A stretch of 43,823 nucleotides of DNA from Nitrospirota bacterium (lineage in GTDB: Bacteria > Nitrospirota > Thermodesulfovibrionia > Thermodesulfovibrionales > UBA6898), in assembly GCA_012026685.1 (NCBI GenBank), contig VEOY01000051.1, positions 1 to 43,823 of the forward strand, given 5' to 3'. The notes under the pieces were generated by a model. The model had not been told where the DNA came from. It did no database searches and was given only the letters and a program-made list of their open reading frames with translations. A program made the position numbers and the translations under genes. Shown here piece by piece: positions 9,022 to 19,217 of this stretch (the first letter of the stretch is position 1; the number at the start of each line of letters is the position of its first letter).

Positions 9022-10299
9022 CTATAATTCTGACATGCCCCCGCGCCGGGCAAAAGAGACGATGGCCCACGAAAGGAAAAGAGCTGCGGCGAGCATGCCT
9101 GCAGCCGCAGAGATATTGTTGAGCAGGGCGGGACGCACAAGGAGCACTGTGCCGAGAAACAGCATCATGATGCCTGACAGGAGCTTCAGCTTTCTCCCTT
9201 CCCACTCGGTCAATTTCCGTGCTCCGAGCGTCACGGTGAACATGATGACAATTGCCGCAAGGGGGATGATATACACGACATTGTAAAGGGCAAGGTAGAG
9301 ATAGTAGGTCGGTTGCGGAAGGCTGTGAAGTGTCAGTATGCGGGTGAAGACCATCGGGAACCCTGCGGTGCAGAGAAGTTCATAGGCGTTGGCGGCTATA
9401 GCGAGTACCGCGGTCCCTGCGAGCATGGACAGGAGGGATGTTGATGACAGGAGCCCTCTCATGCGCTGGTAGAGCTTCGGCTTTGCAGTGTCCGGTATGG
9501 ACAGGGAGATCCCTTTTCTGAACAGGAAAAAGTCCTTTATGTTGATGAGCGACACGGCAAGGGCTACGACTCCTGCCGTGATGGTGATGGCCCTGAGGCT
9601 CCCTGTCAGCAGGAAGAGGTTCAGCCATGCTGCCATGAACAGGAAATAGATAAGACCCGAGAAGAAAATGAAGGTGAAGCCGATGGTCAGCATCCGGGAC
9701 CGGGAACGCGCATGGACCAGGAGACTGAGCAGGAAGAACAGCACAAAGAAGGCGCAGGGGTTAAAGCTGTCCAGACCGCCGAGAACGATCGTGATCAGGG
9801 GGAGTGAAACTTGGACCGGATCGACATTTCCGATCAGCGGCAGGTCGATGCTCTTCTGGGCTTCCTGCTCGACCGGACGGTCAAGCCTCACGATGGGGTC
9901 GATGCAGGGCTGCCGGAGACATTCGTCGACCGCTGAACTGATCGAAGCTCTCTCCCGTTCCGAGAATCCCGCAAAGACCTTGCTGCCGATGAACGTGACC
10001 GGGACCCCGGTTGACCCGATGCCGGCATTTTTTGTCATCCGGTGAAGGAAACCGGCATTTGCCCGGTTCTGCCACACCTCATAGGATTCGATGACCAGTT
10101 CGGGGTGCTGTTGTTTCAGCACGGCAAGGAACGATTTCTCGCGCTCGCAGTGGGGGCATCCATTACCCCAGAAGAAATACATCTTAGTGCTCGTTGCGCC
10201 GCCAGGTTCACTGACAGCCTCCGGCACAGCTGCCCGCGCATACGCGGTCATGGCCAGCATGAGGATGCAGACAATGCCTGCGCGATACCGTGCCGGCAT
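9022..10299 (-). CDS. N-terminal thioredoxin/glutaredoxin-like domain fused to DsbD/CcdA-like membrane domain
   Basis: MYFFWGNGCPHCEREKSFL (CPHC) followed by polytopic region with FNPCAFF and CTAGFP cysteine motifs. Confidence 0.85.
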   Translation of the reverse strand: MPARYRAGIVCILMLAMTAYARAAVPEAVSEPGGATSTKMYFFWGNGCPHCEREKSFLAVLKQQHPELVIESYEVWQNRANAGFLHRMTKNAGIGSTGVPVTFIGSKVFAGFSERERASISSAVDECLRQPCIDPIVRLDRPVEQEAQKSIDLPLIGNVDPVQVSLPLITIVLGGLDSFNPCAFFVLFFLLSLLVHARSRSRMLTIGFTFIFFSGLIYFLFMAAWLNLFLLTGSLRAITITAGVVALAVSLINIKDFFLFRKGISLSIPDTAKPKLYQRMRGLLSSTSLLSMLAGTAVLAIAANAYELLCTAGFPMVFTRILTLHSLPQPTYYLYLALYNVVYIIPLAAIVIMFTVTLGARKLTEWEGRKLKLLSGIMMLFLGTVLLVRPALLNNISAAAGMLAAALFLSWAIVSFARRGGMSEL

Positions 10300-12440
10300 C
10301 ACTGCCCCCCGGGACGCCTGTCTGACTGAAGCATGGCGAGCATGGCCCCGGGGTCGGTTGTCGGGGGGAAGCAGGTCTGCTCCCTGCAGACATATGCGGT
10401 CGCCCGATTGTCAACAGCAGAGTACTGTCGGGTGAACTCCGCTATCTGCATGATCGAGGAGGCGGTTTCGTCCTCCGGCCTGAGCAGGACGGTGACAGAA
10501 GGCAGGAATGTCGACTGAAGAAGGCCCGTCATCTTCCGGGTATCAGCAGCTCCCGGGCTGCCGACGATGACGACCTCGTACGAAGGGCCGAAACTGAAGT
10601 CAAGTGCGCAAAGAAAAGAGGCATGCGCGGTTGGAGCCTGCTGTACTGAAGGGAACAATGCGCGTATGGATTCCGCAGCCGTCTCTTCGAGGCCGGCGTC
10701 CCCGGTCATCCGGGCCAGGAGGAGGAGGTTCATGAGGGCCACGGAGTTTCCCGAGGGCATGGCACTGTCATATACCTCTTTTTTCCGTACCAGAAGGTCT
10801 TCTCCGTTGTCCGCAGTGAAGAAAAAGCCGCCCGTCGTCTGATCCCAATAATGCTGCACCAGGATGGCGTTCAGTGAGAGCGCGTTCTGCAAATGCCGCG
10901 GATCGAAGGTGGCCCCGTACAGTTCGATCAGTCCTGAAATGAGAAACGCATAATCATCGAGATGAGCAGGAAGGGACGCATCACCCTCACGGAACCGGTG
11001 GAGAAGCACCCCATCGTGCCTCTGCAGGCGTCTCATGATGAAGTCTGCTGCCCTGACAGCCGCGTCCGCGTAGTCCTGTCTCTGGAATGCTCGGGCCGCC
11101 CTGGCGAGCGCTTTGATCATGAGGCCGTTCCAGTCGGTCAGGATCTTGTCATCCTTATGCGGATGGGGCCTCTTTTCCCGTGACGCAAAGAGCGCCGCGC
11201 AGGCCTGTCCGCTGCGTGCTTCAGCCTCAGGCAGGGACAGGTTGAGCTCTGCCGCTACCGTTTGAAGGGGATTCTCCCGGTGGAGAATATTGGTGCCGGG
11301 CCGCTCACCGGTCACCGGGTCAGTGAAGTTGCCCTCCCTGCGTATGCCGAAGGCGCTGCTGATGAGCGCGTGATCAGTCGGGCCGAGGACCTCTGCGATC
11401 TCATCGTACGACCATACGTAGAACTTCCCTTCCTCACCTTCACTGTCAGCGTCCTCTGCAGAATAGAACCCGCCTTCGGGAGATGTCATGTCACGGAGCA
11501 CATACGTGATGATTTCCTCTGCCGTTGTCCGGTACTTTTCCTCGCCGGTCGCCTGGAAGGCCACGGTGTAGGCCATGCAGAGCATTGCCTGATCATAGAG
11601 CATTTTTTCGAAATGGGGAACGAGCCAGCGACCGTCCGTCGAGTAGCGGTGAAAGCCGAACCCGGCATGGTCGTATATGCCGCCGTTCCTCATGGCATCG
11701 AGAGTCCTGGTTGCCATGCGCAACGCGTCAGGTGCACCGGTACGTTTCCAGTAGCAGAGAAGGAAAAGGAGTATGTGCGCTGACGGGAACTTGGGGGCCT
11801 GGCTGAACCCGCCGTTTTCTTCGTCAAAAAGCTGTTGCAGCCCGCCGAATGCCTCATGGAGGACGGTTGCAGACGGTTCTGTCGGTTGCAGTTCTTCCTC
11901 CCTCCTGAGGTGTTCCGTGACCTCAGCGGAGAGTCTCAGGAACTTTTCTCTTTCATGCTGCCACATATCCCGTACGCGTGGTATCAGGTCGAGCATGCCT
12001 ATCCTCCCGAAGCGGCTGTCCCTGGGGAAATAGGTCCCTGCGAAGAACGGTTTTTTTTCAGGCGTCATGATGACGGTGAGCGGCCATCCACCGCTACCGG
12101 TCAGCATCTGACAAACGGTCATGTAGATGCCGTCGATATCCGGCCTTTCTTCACGGTCGACCTTTATGGATATGAAGGATTCGTTCATGAGGGCAGCGAC
12201 CCGATCGTCCTCGAATGATTCTTTTTCCATTACGTGGCACCAGTGGCAGGTCGAGTAGCCTATGGAGAGAAAGACCGGTTTGTCCTCCCTGGCGGCTCGT
12301 TCAAATGCCTCCTGTCCCCACGGGTACCAGTCAACGGGATTATGGGCATGCTGGAGCAGGTACGGACTCTTTTCGTTCGCGAGCCTGTTCTGACGACGAC
12401 CGGACGGCGCGGATGGCTGAAAGGGTGGTACGTGTGCCAT
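10299..12440 (-). CDS. DUF255 thioredoxin-domain protein (YyaL/SPATA20 family)
   Basis: [28 protein letters not shown]...[18 protein letters not shown], glucosaminidase-like C-term region. Confidence 0.95.
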   Translation of the reverse strand: MAHVPPFQPSAPSGRRQNRLANEKSPYLLQHAHNPVDWYPWGQEAFERAAREDKPVFLSIGYSTCHWCHVMEKESFEDDRVAALMNESFISIKVDREERPDIDGIYMTVCQMLTGSGGWPLTVIMTPEKKPFFAGTYFPRDSRFGRIGMLDLIPRVRDMWQHEREKFLRLSAEVTEHLRREEELQPTEPSATVLHEAFGGLQQLFDEENGGFSQAPKFPSAHILLFLLCYWKRTGAPDALRMATRTLDAMRNGGIYDHAGFGFHRYSTDGRWLVPHFEKMLYDQAMLCMAYTVAFQATGEEKYRTTAEEIITYVLRDMTSPEGGFYSAEDADSEGEEGKFYVWSYDEIAEVLGPTDHALISSAFGIRREGNFTDPVTGERPGTNILHRENPLQTVAAELNLSLPEAEARSGQACAALFASREKRPHPHKDDKILTDWNGLMIKALARAARAFQRQDYADAAVRAADFIMRRLQRHDGVLLHRFREGDASLPAHLDDYAFLISGLIELYGATFDPRHLQNALSLNAILVQHYWDQTTGGFFFTADNGEDLLVRKKEVYDSAMPSGNSVALMNLLLLARMTGDAGLEETAAESIRALFPSVQQAPTAHASFLCALDFSFGPSYEVVIVGSPGAADTRKMTGLLQSTFLPSVTVLLRPEDETASSIMQIAEFTRQYSAVDNRATAYVCREQTCFPPTTDPGAMLAMLQSDRRPGGQ

Positions 12441-12478
12441 GGCAGTGGGTCTGCAGTACCGGGGACCGGGTCTCTATC

Positions 12479-12724
12479 TTACTTTGCGAGAAGCTTGTTT
12501 GCAAAAAGAGCTTTGCGGAGATCGTCGACCTTGTTCTGGATCTCGATAAGCTCGTGTTTCAGGGAATCAGCGTGCAAGGTCCCGACCAATTTGGATTTTT
12601 CAAGCAGAAGGACGCCGAGTTCGGCAAGTTTTTCCGGCAGCTCCTCAATGTTGGAAGGTCCTTTTACGTAATTACTGCCTCGTGATGCCGCAAGGTCCCT
12701 GATCTTTTCAAGTGACGTATCCAT
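12479..12724 (-). CDS. Small alpha-helical hypothetical protein
   Basis: 81 aa, GGAG RBS 7 nt upstream of ATG; charged helical composition. Confidence 0.65.
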   Translation of the reverse strand: MDTSLEKIRDLAASRGSNYVKGPSNIEELPEKLAELGVLLLEKSKLVGTLHADSLKHELIEIQNKVDDLRKALFANKLLAK

Positions 12725-12790
12725 CGTTTATCTCCGGGGTTGAAGATTTCGTATTAAGACTATCAGATTTTCGCGGCAGCGTCAATTTTT

Positions 12791-12819
12791 TTGACGCCCA
12801 CAGGGAAACTCCCTATAAT
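12791..12819 (+). promoter_or_regulatory. Near-consensus sigma70 promoter: TTGACG - 17 bp - TATAAT
   Basis: TTGACG 12791-12796, 17-nt spacer, TATAAT 12814-12819; only 5 nt before the marC ATG. Confidence 0.8.
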
Positions 12820-12824
12820 GGGGT

Positions 12825-13421
12825 ATGGACGAGTTCGTCAGGTATCTTCCCCATACCTTTATCCCCCTGTTCGTGGCTATCGATATCCTGGCGGTACTGC
12901 CGCTTTTTCTCTCCCTGACACACGGCTTGTCCGCCGGTGCGCAGAAACGGGCTGTAAGGGATTCGGTCGTAACTGCTCTGCTGGTCGGTATCGTTTTTAT
13001 CGCCATGGGCGAAGCCATCTTCAGCATTCTTGGGATCACGAAGAACGATTTCAAGATCGCGGGAGGTCTTGTCCTGCTCGTCTTTGCCGTGCTGGACCTT
13101 GTCCGGCGCGAGGAGCGGCCCCGCCAGCCTGCCGGGAAACCCGGTATCGTCCCCATCGGCGTTCCCCTCATCGTCGGCCCCGCAGTGCTCACAACCCTCA
13201 TCGTGCTCGTCGACCATTACGGCGGCATGGTCACGCTTATTTCGTTCCTGCTCAACCTCCTGATCGTGTGGCTTGCGCTGCGCAGAAGTGCTGCGGTCAT
13301 CGCCGTACTTGGCGGGGGCGGCGTTATAGCGATATCCAAGGTCATGGCGCTCCTTCTTGCATCGATAGCGGTGATGATGATCAGGTTCGGCCTGCAGAAT
13401 ATTGCGGGGGGAGTGCCTTAG
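12825..13421 (+). CDS. MarC family integral membrane protein
   Basis: 198 aa polytopic; N-term TFIPLFVAIDILAVLPLFLSLT and PAGKPGIVPIGVPLIVGPAVLTTLIVL are MarC-like. Confidence 0.9.
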   Translation: MDEFVRYLPHTFIPLFVAIDILAVLPLFLSLTHGLSAGAQKRAVRDSVVTALLVGIVFIAMGEAIFSILGITKNDFKIAGGLVLLVFAVLDLVRREERPRQPAGKPGIVPIGVPLIVGPAVLTTLIVLVDHYGGMVTLISFLLNLLIVWLALRRSAAVIAVLGGGGVIAISKVMALLLASIAVMMIRFGLQNIAGGVP

Positions 13422-16039
13422 GAAGTGACCGGGCCGGCGGGGTAGCGTTTCTTCACGAATGCCGCCTCGTCTTCCCTGGTGGCAACCTTCCCCATCAGTC
13501 GAGCATCTCTGAGCTCATTCAGGATCCTTGAGTAAAGGGGGCCCTGCGGTACGCCCAGCATCTTGAGATCATTTCCTCTCAGGATGGGCTTCACTTTTCT
13601 CAACTCTACCAGAAAATGCGAGATGTCTTTCTTCTTGCGGACATCCCTTGCTGCAGAGACGGCGAAGAGAACTGCCTCCGTCTCCCTGTTTTCCAGAAGG
13701 TGATACAGCGCCACAGGATCCTTTGCCGGAAGTTTTGCCAGTATTGCCGCTGATCCGGATATGCTGTTCTGTATGAGTTCCCGCGTCCTGGCGGGTACAT
13801 CAAGCCGGACCAGCGCCTCGGACCGTTCCGGCTCGTTCAAAAGCGAAAGCAGGGCCATGAGGTAGAGGATTCCCTTGTCGACTTTGCCGTCGAGGAACAG
13901 GAGATCATACCACGCGAGCGTTTCGCTCATGCCGGCGAGAGAGCGCTCGAGGTCCTCGTCGAACGAGATGGCCGGATGGATCACCTTGAGCAGCCCATAA
14001 TCCGAAAGTCTCTGAAGAGTGAGGACGGGGTTGGTCTCATGGAATGCAAGTAGGAGCTCGTCGTACAGACGGGAGCCGGAAAGCCGGTCGAAAAGGCCCA
14101 TTTCGAGCGCAGATTTCATGAGGGTTTCCGTATGTCTGCTGAGCCGGAAGCCGAACCGTTCCGAGAAGCGAATGGCACGAAACGCCCGTGTCGGGTCTTC
14201 CACGAAACTGAGATTATGGAGCACCCGGATGGTTTTTTCCTTGATGTCCCGCTGGCCCCCGAAAAAGTCCATCAGGAGCCCGAAGTCCTGAGGATTGAGC
14301 CGTATGGCAAGGCTGTTTATCGTGAAGTCTCTCCGGTAGAGGTCTTTCTTTATGGATGAGGTTTCGACCTTGGGAAGTGCAGCCGGAGATTCATAGTACT
14401 CCGTGCGCGCAGTCGCTACGTCCATGCGCAGGGTCTCGAGAAAGACCTGGGCAGTTCCGAAGGCCAGATGGGATTTGACCTTTGCGGGGATTTGTTGTGA
14501 AAGGGCATGTGCGAATGCGATGCCGTCACCTTCAATGACGATATCTATATCAAGGTTCTGCTCTCCCCTCAGCAGGTCCCTGACTGAGCCGCCGACGAGG
14601 TAGGCTCCGTACCCCAGCCGTTCGGCGATCTCTCCCGACAGCTTCAGCACCGCATAGACATTCTCCGGGAACTTGTCCCTGAGCCATCCCGAAAGGTTCC
14701 GACTGGAAAAATGGGGTTCGATGGTCTCGCCCTTGTCAAGGCGCCGCTTTCTCAGGAACTCTTCATACAGTATCCTGAGGAGGTCTGTTCTGGTGATGGC
14801 CCCTATCACCCTGTCGCCCTCGAGGACAGGCATGAACCGCTGGTTCTGCTCGATCATCATGGTCTCAATATCCCTGATGGGGGTATCTGCTGTTACGGTC
14901 AGTTTGTCCGTTGAACAGAAATCGATTACATGGTTTTTCCTGAAACCGTGGAAAAGGGCCTTTTCAACGGTCTCTCTTGATATCAGGCCCTTATAGGCTC
15001 CGTCCCTGATGACAGGAAGCACATTGACACCATACTTTGTCAGTATGTCTTCAGCTTCTGCAATCGGGCTGTCCCATGATATGGTGATTACCGGCTGCGT
15101 CATGATATCCGCCGCGACCTTCCCGGGCCGTACATGAACGGGAAGCATTCGGGCGATCCTGTCCGCGATCATATCGGGCGAATCTGCCTTGACCGTTGCA
15201 GCTGCCGCGGCAGGGTGGCCTCCCCCTCCGAACTCCCGGAGGAGCAAGGATACATCGAGTTCCTGGACCCTGCTCCGTGCGACCAGTACGGTCTTGCCTT
15301 CCATGCTGAGGATGATAATCGCGGCGTCAATATCTTCCATATCCATGATCTTGTGAGCAAGAATGGCGGCATCCCCGACGTACGAATCTCTCGAGGCTTT
15401 CGCGAGGATGATCCGTATGCCCTTGATCGTCAGCTCCTGAGAGGAATCCAGCAGCTCGCTCAGGAGTTCAAGTTCCTCCCTCCGGAGGTCGAGCTTCACA
15501 TAGTCGGCGACGATATTGAGGTTCGCTCCCCGCCTGATCAGATAGGAGACGGCGAGCAGATCTCGTTCTGTCGTCGAAGGGAAGAGCAGGCATCCGGTTT
15601 CCTCATAGATGCCGAGTGCAAGGATCGTCGCCTCCATGGGCGTGGGATGGAGTTTTTTTTCCCTGAGCATCTCGGTCAGGATCGTTGATGTTGCCCCGAC
15701 CATATCCGCCTTTTCGCAGGAACCCCGAATATCGCCTTCGCTAAAAGGATGATGGTCAAAGACATGGATCTCGATATTCTTTCTGGCGAGAAGTTCCGCC
15801 AGGGGGCCGAGTCTGTCCGGTTGCTTGGTGTCGACGATGATGAGTCTCGTGACCTTTGCCGGGTCCAGGTCCCTGATGCGCGTGATCGTCAGAGGCGTGA
15901 AAACCTCGATGAAGTCACGGACCTTCCGTTCCTGGGAGCCGGGGAACACGATCGATGCGTCGGGGTACAGTTTTTTTGCGGCTATCATGCAGGCAAGAGA
16001 ATCGAAATCGGCATTGAGATGAGAGGTTATGATATCCAT
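13418..16039 (-). CDS. DHH/DHHA1 - CBS-CBS - class II CCA/poly(A) polymerase fusion (tRNA nucleotidyltransferase-like)
   Basis: DHH part (HLNADFDSLACMIAAKKLYP, FDHHP, GGGGHPAAAAATV), two CBS repeats, then AYLVGGSVRDLLRGEQNLDIDIVIEGDG and RRDFTINSLAIRL. Confidence 0.92.
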   Translation of the reverse strand: MDIITSHLNADFDSLACMIAAKKLYPDASIVFPGSQERKVRDFIEVFTPLTITRIRDLDPAKVTRLIIVDTKQPDRLGPLAELLARKNIEIHVFDHHPFSEGDIRGSCEKADMVGATSTILTEMLREKKLHPTPMEATILALGIYEETGCLLFPSTTERDLLAVSYLIRRGANLNIVADYVKLDLRREELELLSELLDSSQELTIKGIRIILAKASRDSYVGDAAILAHKIMDMEDIDAAIIILSMEGKTVLVARSRVQELDVSLLLREFGGGGHPAAAAATVKADSPDMIADRIARMLPVHVRPGKVAADIMTQPVITISWDSPIAEAEDILTKYGVNVLPVIRDGAYKGLISRETVEKALFHGFRKNHVIDFCSTDKLTVTADTPIRDIETMMIEQNQRFMPVLEGDRVIGAITRTDLLRILYEEFLRKRRLDKGETIEPHFSSRNLSGWLRDKFPENVYAVLKLSGEIAERLGYGAYLVGGSVRDLLRGEQNLDIDIVIEGDGIAFAHALSQQIPAKVKSHLAFGTAQVFLETLRMDVATARTEYYESPAALPKVETSSIKKDLYRRDFTINSLAIRLNPQDFGLLMDFFGGQRDIKEKTIRVLHNLSFVEDPTRAFRAIRFSERFGFRLSRHTETLMKSALEMGLFDRLSGSRLYDELLLAFHETNPVLTLQRLSDYGLLKVIHPAISFDEDLERSLAGMSETLAWYDLLFLDGKVDKGILYLMALLSLLNEPERSEALVRLDVPARTRELIQNSISGSAAILAKLPAKDPVALYHLLENRETEAVLFAVSAARDVRKKKDISHFLVELRKVKPILRGNDLKMLGVPQGPLYSRILNELRDARLMGKVATREDEAAFVKKRYPAGPVTS

Positions 16040-16081
16040 GAAGAATGCCTGATATAACGCAGACGGAAGCGGCGAGCGCTG

Positions 16082-17473
16082 TCAGTCGAAGACAATGACA
16101 CAGTTCCTGCCGCCATGCTTGGCCTTATAGAGGGCATCGTCCGCTGCAGAAATGAGGTGGTCGTGGTTGGTTATCTTTGCATGGGGGAATGTCGACACGC
16201 CGATGCTGACCGTCAGTCCGGCACGGCCCTTCAGGCTCTTGAATTTGAGGACCCTGACCGCCTTGCGGATCCGCTCTGCCTCGGCAAAGGCGCCTTTCTC
16301 CGTAGTCTGGGGCAGCATCATGATGAACTCTTCGCCGCCATACCGCGCAAGGAGGTCGCTTTTTCGGGAGCAGCGCTTGAGGTGGGAGGCAAACTCCTTG
16401 AGTACAAGGTCCCCGGTCTTGTGTCCGAACGTATCATTGATCTTCTTGAAGAAGTCGATATCGATCATGAGACAGCTTATCGGAAGACCATAGCGCTCCG
16501 ACCTGTTGAATTCCTCAATGAGCCGATGGTAGAAATAGCGCACATTGAAGATGCCGGTGAAATAGTCGGTGATGGCAAGTTTCTTCAGCTGTGTCTTCTC
16601 ATTTTCGGTCTGGGTGAACAGGTAGGCGTTATACAGGGTATTTGAAGAAACGTCCGTGATCGTATTGAGAAGGCGTATCTCCCGGGCGGAGAAGCGCCGC
16701 TTCTTGGATGTCCTGAGGAAAAGCGTCCCAATGACCTTCTGCTCAAAAATGATGGGCAGGACCAGAATGGTTTTTATGCCCAACGGCGCTACGAGGTCAC
16801 GGACGGGTTTCATGATGGGGTCGGTAGTGATGTCTTCTATGAGCACGGGTTTTTTCCGTTTCAGGAACTCTGCTATTTCCGGGTATTTTTTCAGGCTCAG
16901 CTTGATAGTTGAGATATCAGGGGTCTCGTAGCTTGCGACCACATACAGATTCTTGTTTGCCCAGTCTATCCTGATGATGGAGCAGCGGCTGACCGGCATG
17001 ATCTCGGCGATCTTCTTTACGATCAGGTAGAGGATCTCCTTGGGGTCCAGGGTTGAGGAGATGAGGTGCGTAAGTTCATTGACGGTCCGGAGGTCCTTGA
17101 TCTCCTTTTTCTGGGTTGAGGTGACCTCATTGTTCTGTATGGCTGATCTGAGCGTGAATTCCAGATCTTCGGTGAGGAAAGGTCTTACGATATACCCGGC
17201 TGCTTTATGCGCAGCTGCGGCTGCAATGCCTTTTTCTCTGCCGCCGCTGATAACGACGATCAGAGGCGCCTCGTCGCTCCTCAGGGGGGTAAGTTGCAGC
17301 AGCGATGCCTCGGTGATCACTGCGCTCATGCCGTCCTTCGGGAGCAGGGTGTTCAGCGAAGCGACCGTACTGCAGAAAAGGGGCCGGTATTGGTCTGATT
17401 TCCTGAAATATTTCTCAAGAAAAACCCTGACAGTCTTGTCTTCGACAAAAATCAATACTGTGCGTTTCTTCAT
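16082..17473 (-). CDS. Diguanylate cyclase: degenerate receiver - GAF - GGDEF (GGEEF)
   Basis: LLARYGGEEFIMMLP active-site motif; GAF region SRCSIIRIDWANKNLYVVASYE; N-terminal REC-like fold lacking canonical Asp. Confidence 0.9.
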   Translation of the reverse strand: MKKRTVLIFVEDKTVRVFLEKYFRKSDQYRPLFCSTVASLNTLLPKDGMSAVITEASLLQLTPLRSDEAPLIVVISGGREKGIAAAAAHKAAGYIVRPFLTEDLEFTLRSAIQNNEVTSTQKKEIKDLRTVNELTHLISSTLDPKEILYLIVKKIAEIMPVSRCSIIRIDWANKNLYVVASYETPDISTIKLSLKKYPEIAEFLKRKKPVLIEDITTDPIMKPVRDLVAPLGIKTILVLPIIFEQKVIGTLFLRTSKKRRFSAREIRLLNTITDVSSNTLYNAYLFTQTENEKTQLKKLAITDYFTGIFNVRYFYHRLIEEFNRSERYGLPISCLMIDIDFFKKINDTFGHKTGDLVLKEFASHLKRCSRKSDLLARYGGEEFIMMLPQTTEKGAFAEAERIRKAVRVLKFKSLKGRAGLTVSIGVSTFPHAKITNHDHLISAADDALYKAKHGGRNCVIVFD

Positions 17474-17597
17474 TCGATCGTCCCTTGCCCCTTATTTTTA
17501 AGAAGTATTATCTCAGGTTTTGGCCTTCCTGTCAAAAAATGCCAGGAACACGGCACGTTTTTTTTAAAAATGTTTTCCCTGACCGAATATCGTGGCG

Positions 17598-18590
17598 TTA
17601 CAGGAGGACGACTATTACTTTGCATATGGCCCAGGCGAGGATGGCACAGGCCGGAAGAGTGATCACCCATGCAAGGACAATATTGCCGCCAACGCCCCAG
17701 CGGACCGCGGATAAGCGCTTGGAAGCGCCTACACCCATAATGGTCGAAGAGATGATATGCGTGGTTGACAGCGGCAGTCCGAATCGCGACGCAACTTCGA
17801 TCACCGTTGCGGCGGACGCCTCGGCAGCGAATCCGTGGATAGGGCGTAAATTTACCAGACGCACGCCAAGTGTTTTGATGATCCGCCAGCCGCCAAATGC
17901 AGTTCCCAGACCCATGGCAGTTGCGCAGCAGAAGATCACCCAGAAGGGGACGTGGAAGTCGGGCAACCGGTAGTAGCTTACCAGGGCCATGGTGATGATC
18001 CCCATGGTCTTTTGAGCGTCATTATTACCGTGGCTGAAGGCCATATATGCCGCTGACACGATCTGAGATCTGTTGAATATCTTCGTTACCAGTGCCGGGG
18101 AGAAGCGCCTGAAAATCCGGATGAGAAGATGCATGAGAAGAAAACCTAGAAGTAATCCTACGACCGGAGAAAGGAAAAGGCCCAGAAGAATCTTGATGAC
18201 TCCTTTGGTGATGATGATGCCGGTACCCGCTGTCGCTACGGCAGCGCCTACGAGACTGGAAAGAATGGCGTGACTTGAGGATGTCGGAAGTCCAAAGTAC
18301 CATGTGATGAGGTCCCATATGATGGCTGAAAGAAGGGCTGAAATGACGGTTATCTGAGTGACCGAGGCTGCTTCCACCAGCCCTGACCCTACCATCTTTG
18401 CAACCGCAGTTCCCGCAAATGCCCCGGCGATATTCAATCCCGCGGCCATTGCCACAGCGACCTTGGGTGAGAGGACCCGCGTAGAAACGGATGTGGCTAT
18501 AGCATTTGCAGTGTCATGGAAACCGTTGATGAAATCGAAAACAAGAGCAAGAAGAACAACGCATACAAGAAGGGCGTATGTATCATGCAT
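17598..18590 (-). CDS. Inorganic phosphate transporter, PiT family
   Basis: FDFINGFHDTANAIATSVSTRVLSP and FSHGNNDAQKTMGII signature motifs. Confidence 0.96.
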   Translation of the reverse strand: MHDTYALLVCVVLLALVFDFINGFHDTANAIATSVSTRVLSPKVAVAMAAGLNIAGAFAGTAVAKMVGSGLVEAASVTQITVISALLSAIIWDLITWYFGLPTSSSHAILSSLVGAAVATAGTGIIITKGVIKILLGLFLSPVVGLLLGFLLMHLLIRIFRRFSPALVTKIFNRSQIVSAAYMAFSHGNNDAQKTMGIITMALVSYYRLPDFHVPFWVIFCCATAMGLGTAFGGWRIIKTLGVRLVNLRPIHGFAAEASAATVIEVASRFGLPLSTTHIISSTIMGVGASKRLSAVRWGVGGNIVLAWVITLPACAILAWAICKVIVVLL

Positions 18591-19200
18591 ATTTCAGGAC
18601 AATCGATTCGATGACGTTGGCCACGTCCTCACACTTGTCGGAGGCATCCTCAAGGTGCTCATAGATCTCTTTCCACTTGATGATCAGGATCGGGTCCTTG
18701 ACCTCATCGAACAATTTGCCGAGTGCGTCCCTGAAGTCCCGGTCTATCCTGTTCTCCAGCCTGTTTATCTCGATACAGTATTCCTGTACGTGGCTGTAGT
18801 TCTTTTCCTTGAGCTTGTGAATCGCCTTATGCAGCATATCGGCAGTTAGTTGAAGGTCTTTGGACATGGAGACCGCTTCCGGGGTCGATTCCTTTATCCG
18901 GAAGACCACGATTCTGTCCACTGCGCCCCAGATGAGATCAAGGACATCGTCGAGGCTTGCAGCCAGGGCATGCAGGTCTTCGCGATCAATGGGGGTTATG
19001 AACGTCTTGTTCAGTTTTTTCATGATCTCATGGGTGAGGATGTCGCCTTCCTGCTCAACCTCATAGATCTCCTTGGCGCGAGCTTCGACATTATCGAATT
19101 TCTCCATGAGGGCGACCAGCAGTTCTGTCGCTTTCATGATATTGAGAGCAGCCCTGTCGAAGATCTCAAAAAAGTCTATTTCTTTAGGGAAAAGTTTCAT
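18583..19200 (-). CDS. DUF47 / PhoU-like phosphate transport regulator
   Basis: MKLFPKEIDFFEIFDRAALNIMKATELL...; overlaps the PiT gene by 8 nt; AAGG before ATG. Confidence 0.92.
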   Translation of the reverse strand: MKLFPKEIDFFEIFDRAALNIMKATELLVALMEKFDNVEARAKEIYEVEQEGDILTHEIMKKLNKTFITPIDREDLHALAASLDDVLDLIWGAVDRIVVFRIKESTPEAVSMSKDLQLTADMLHKAIHKLKEKNYSHVQEYCIEINRLENRIDRDFRDALGKLFDEVKDPILIIKWKEIYEHLEDASDKCEDVANVIESIVLKYA

Positions 19201-19217
19201 GGGATCGTACCTTACAT

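Noticed and set aside
9021-9037. ctataattctgacATG on the plus strand, an apparent leaderless promoter/start
   Set aside because: The following 83-aa ORF is antisense to the end of the DsbD-like gene and has no recognisable content; chance match.
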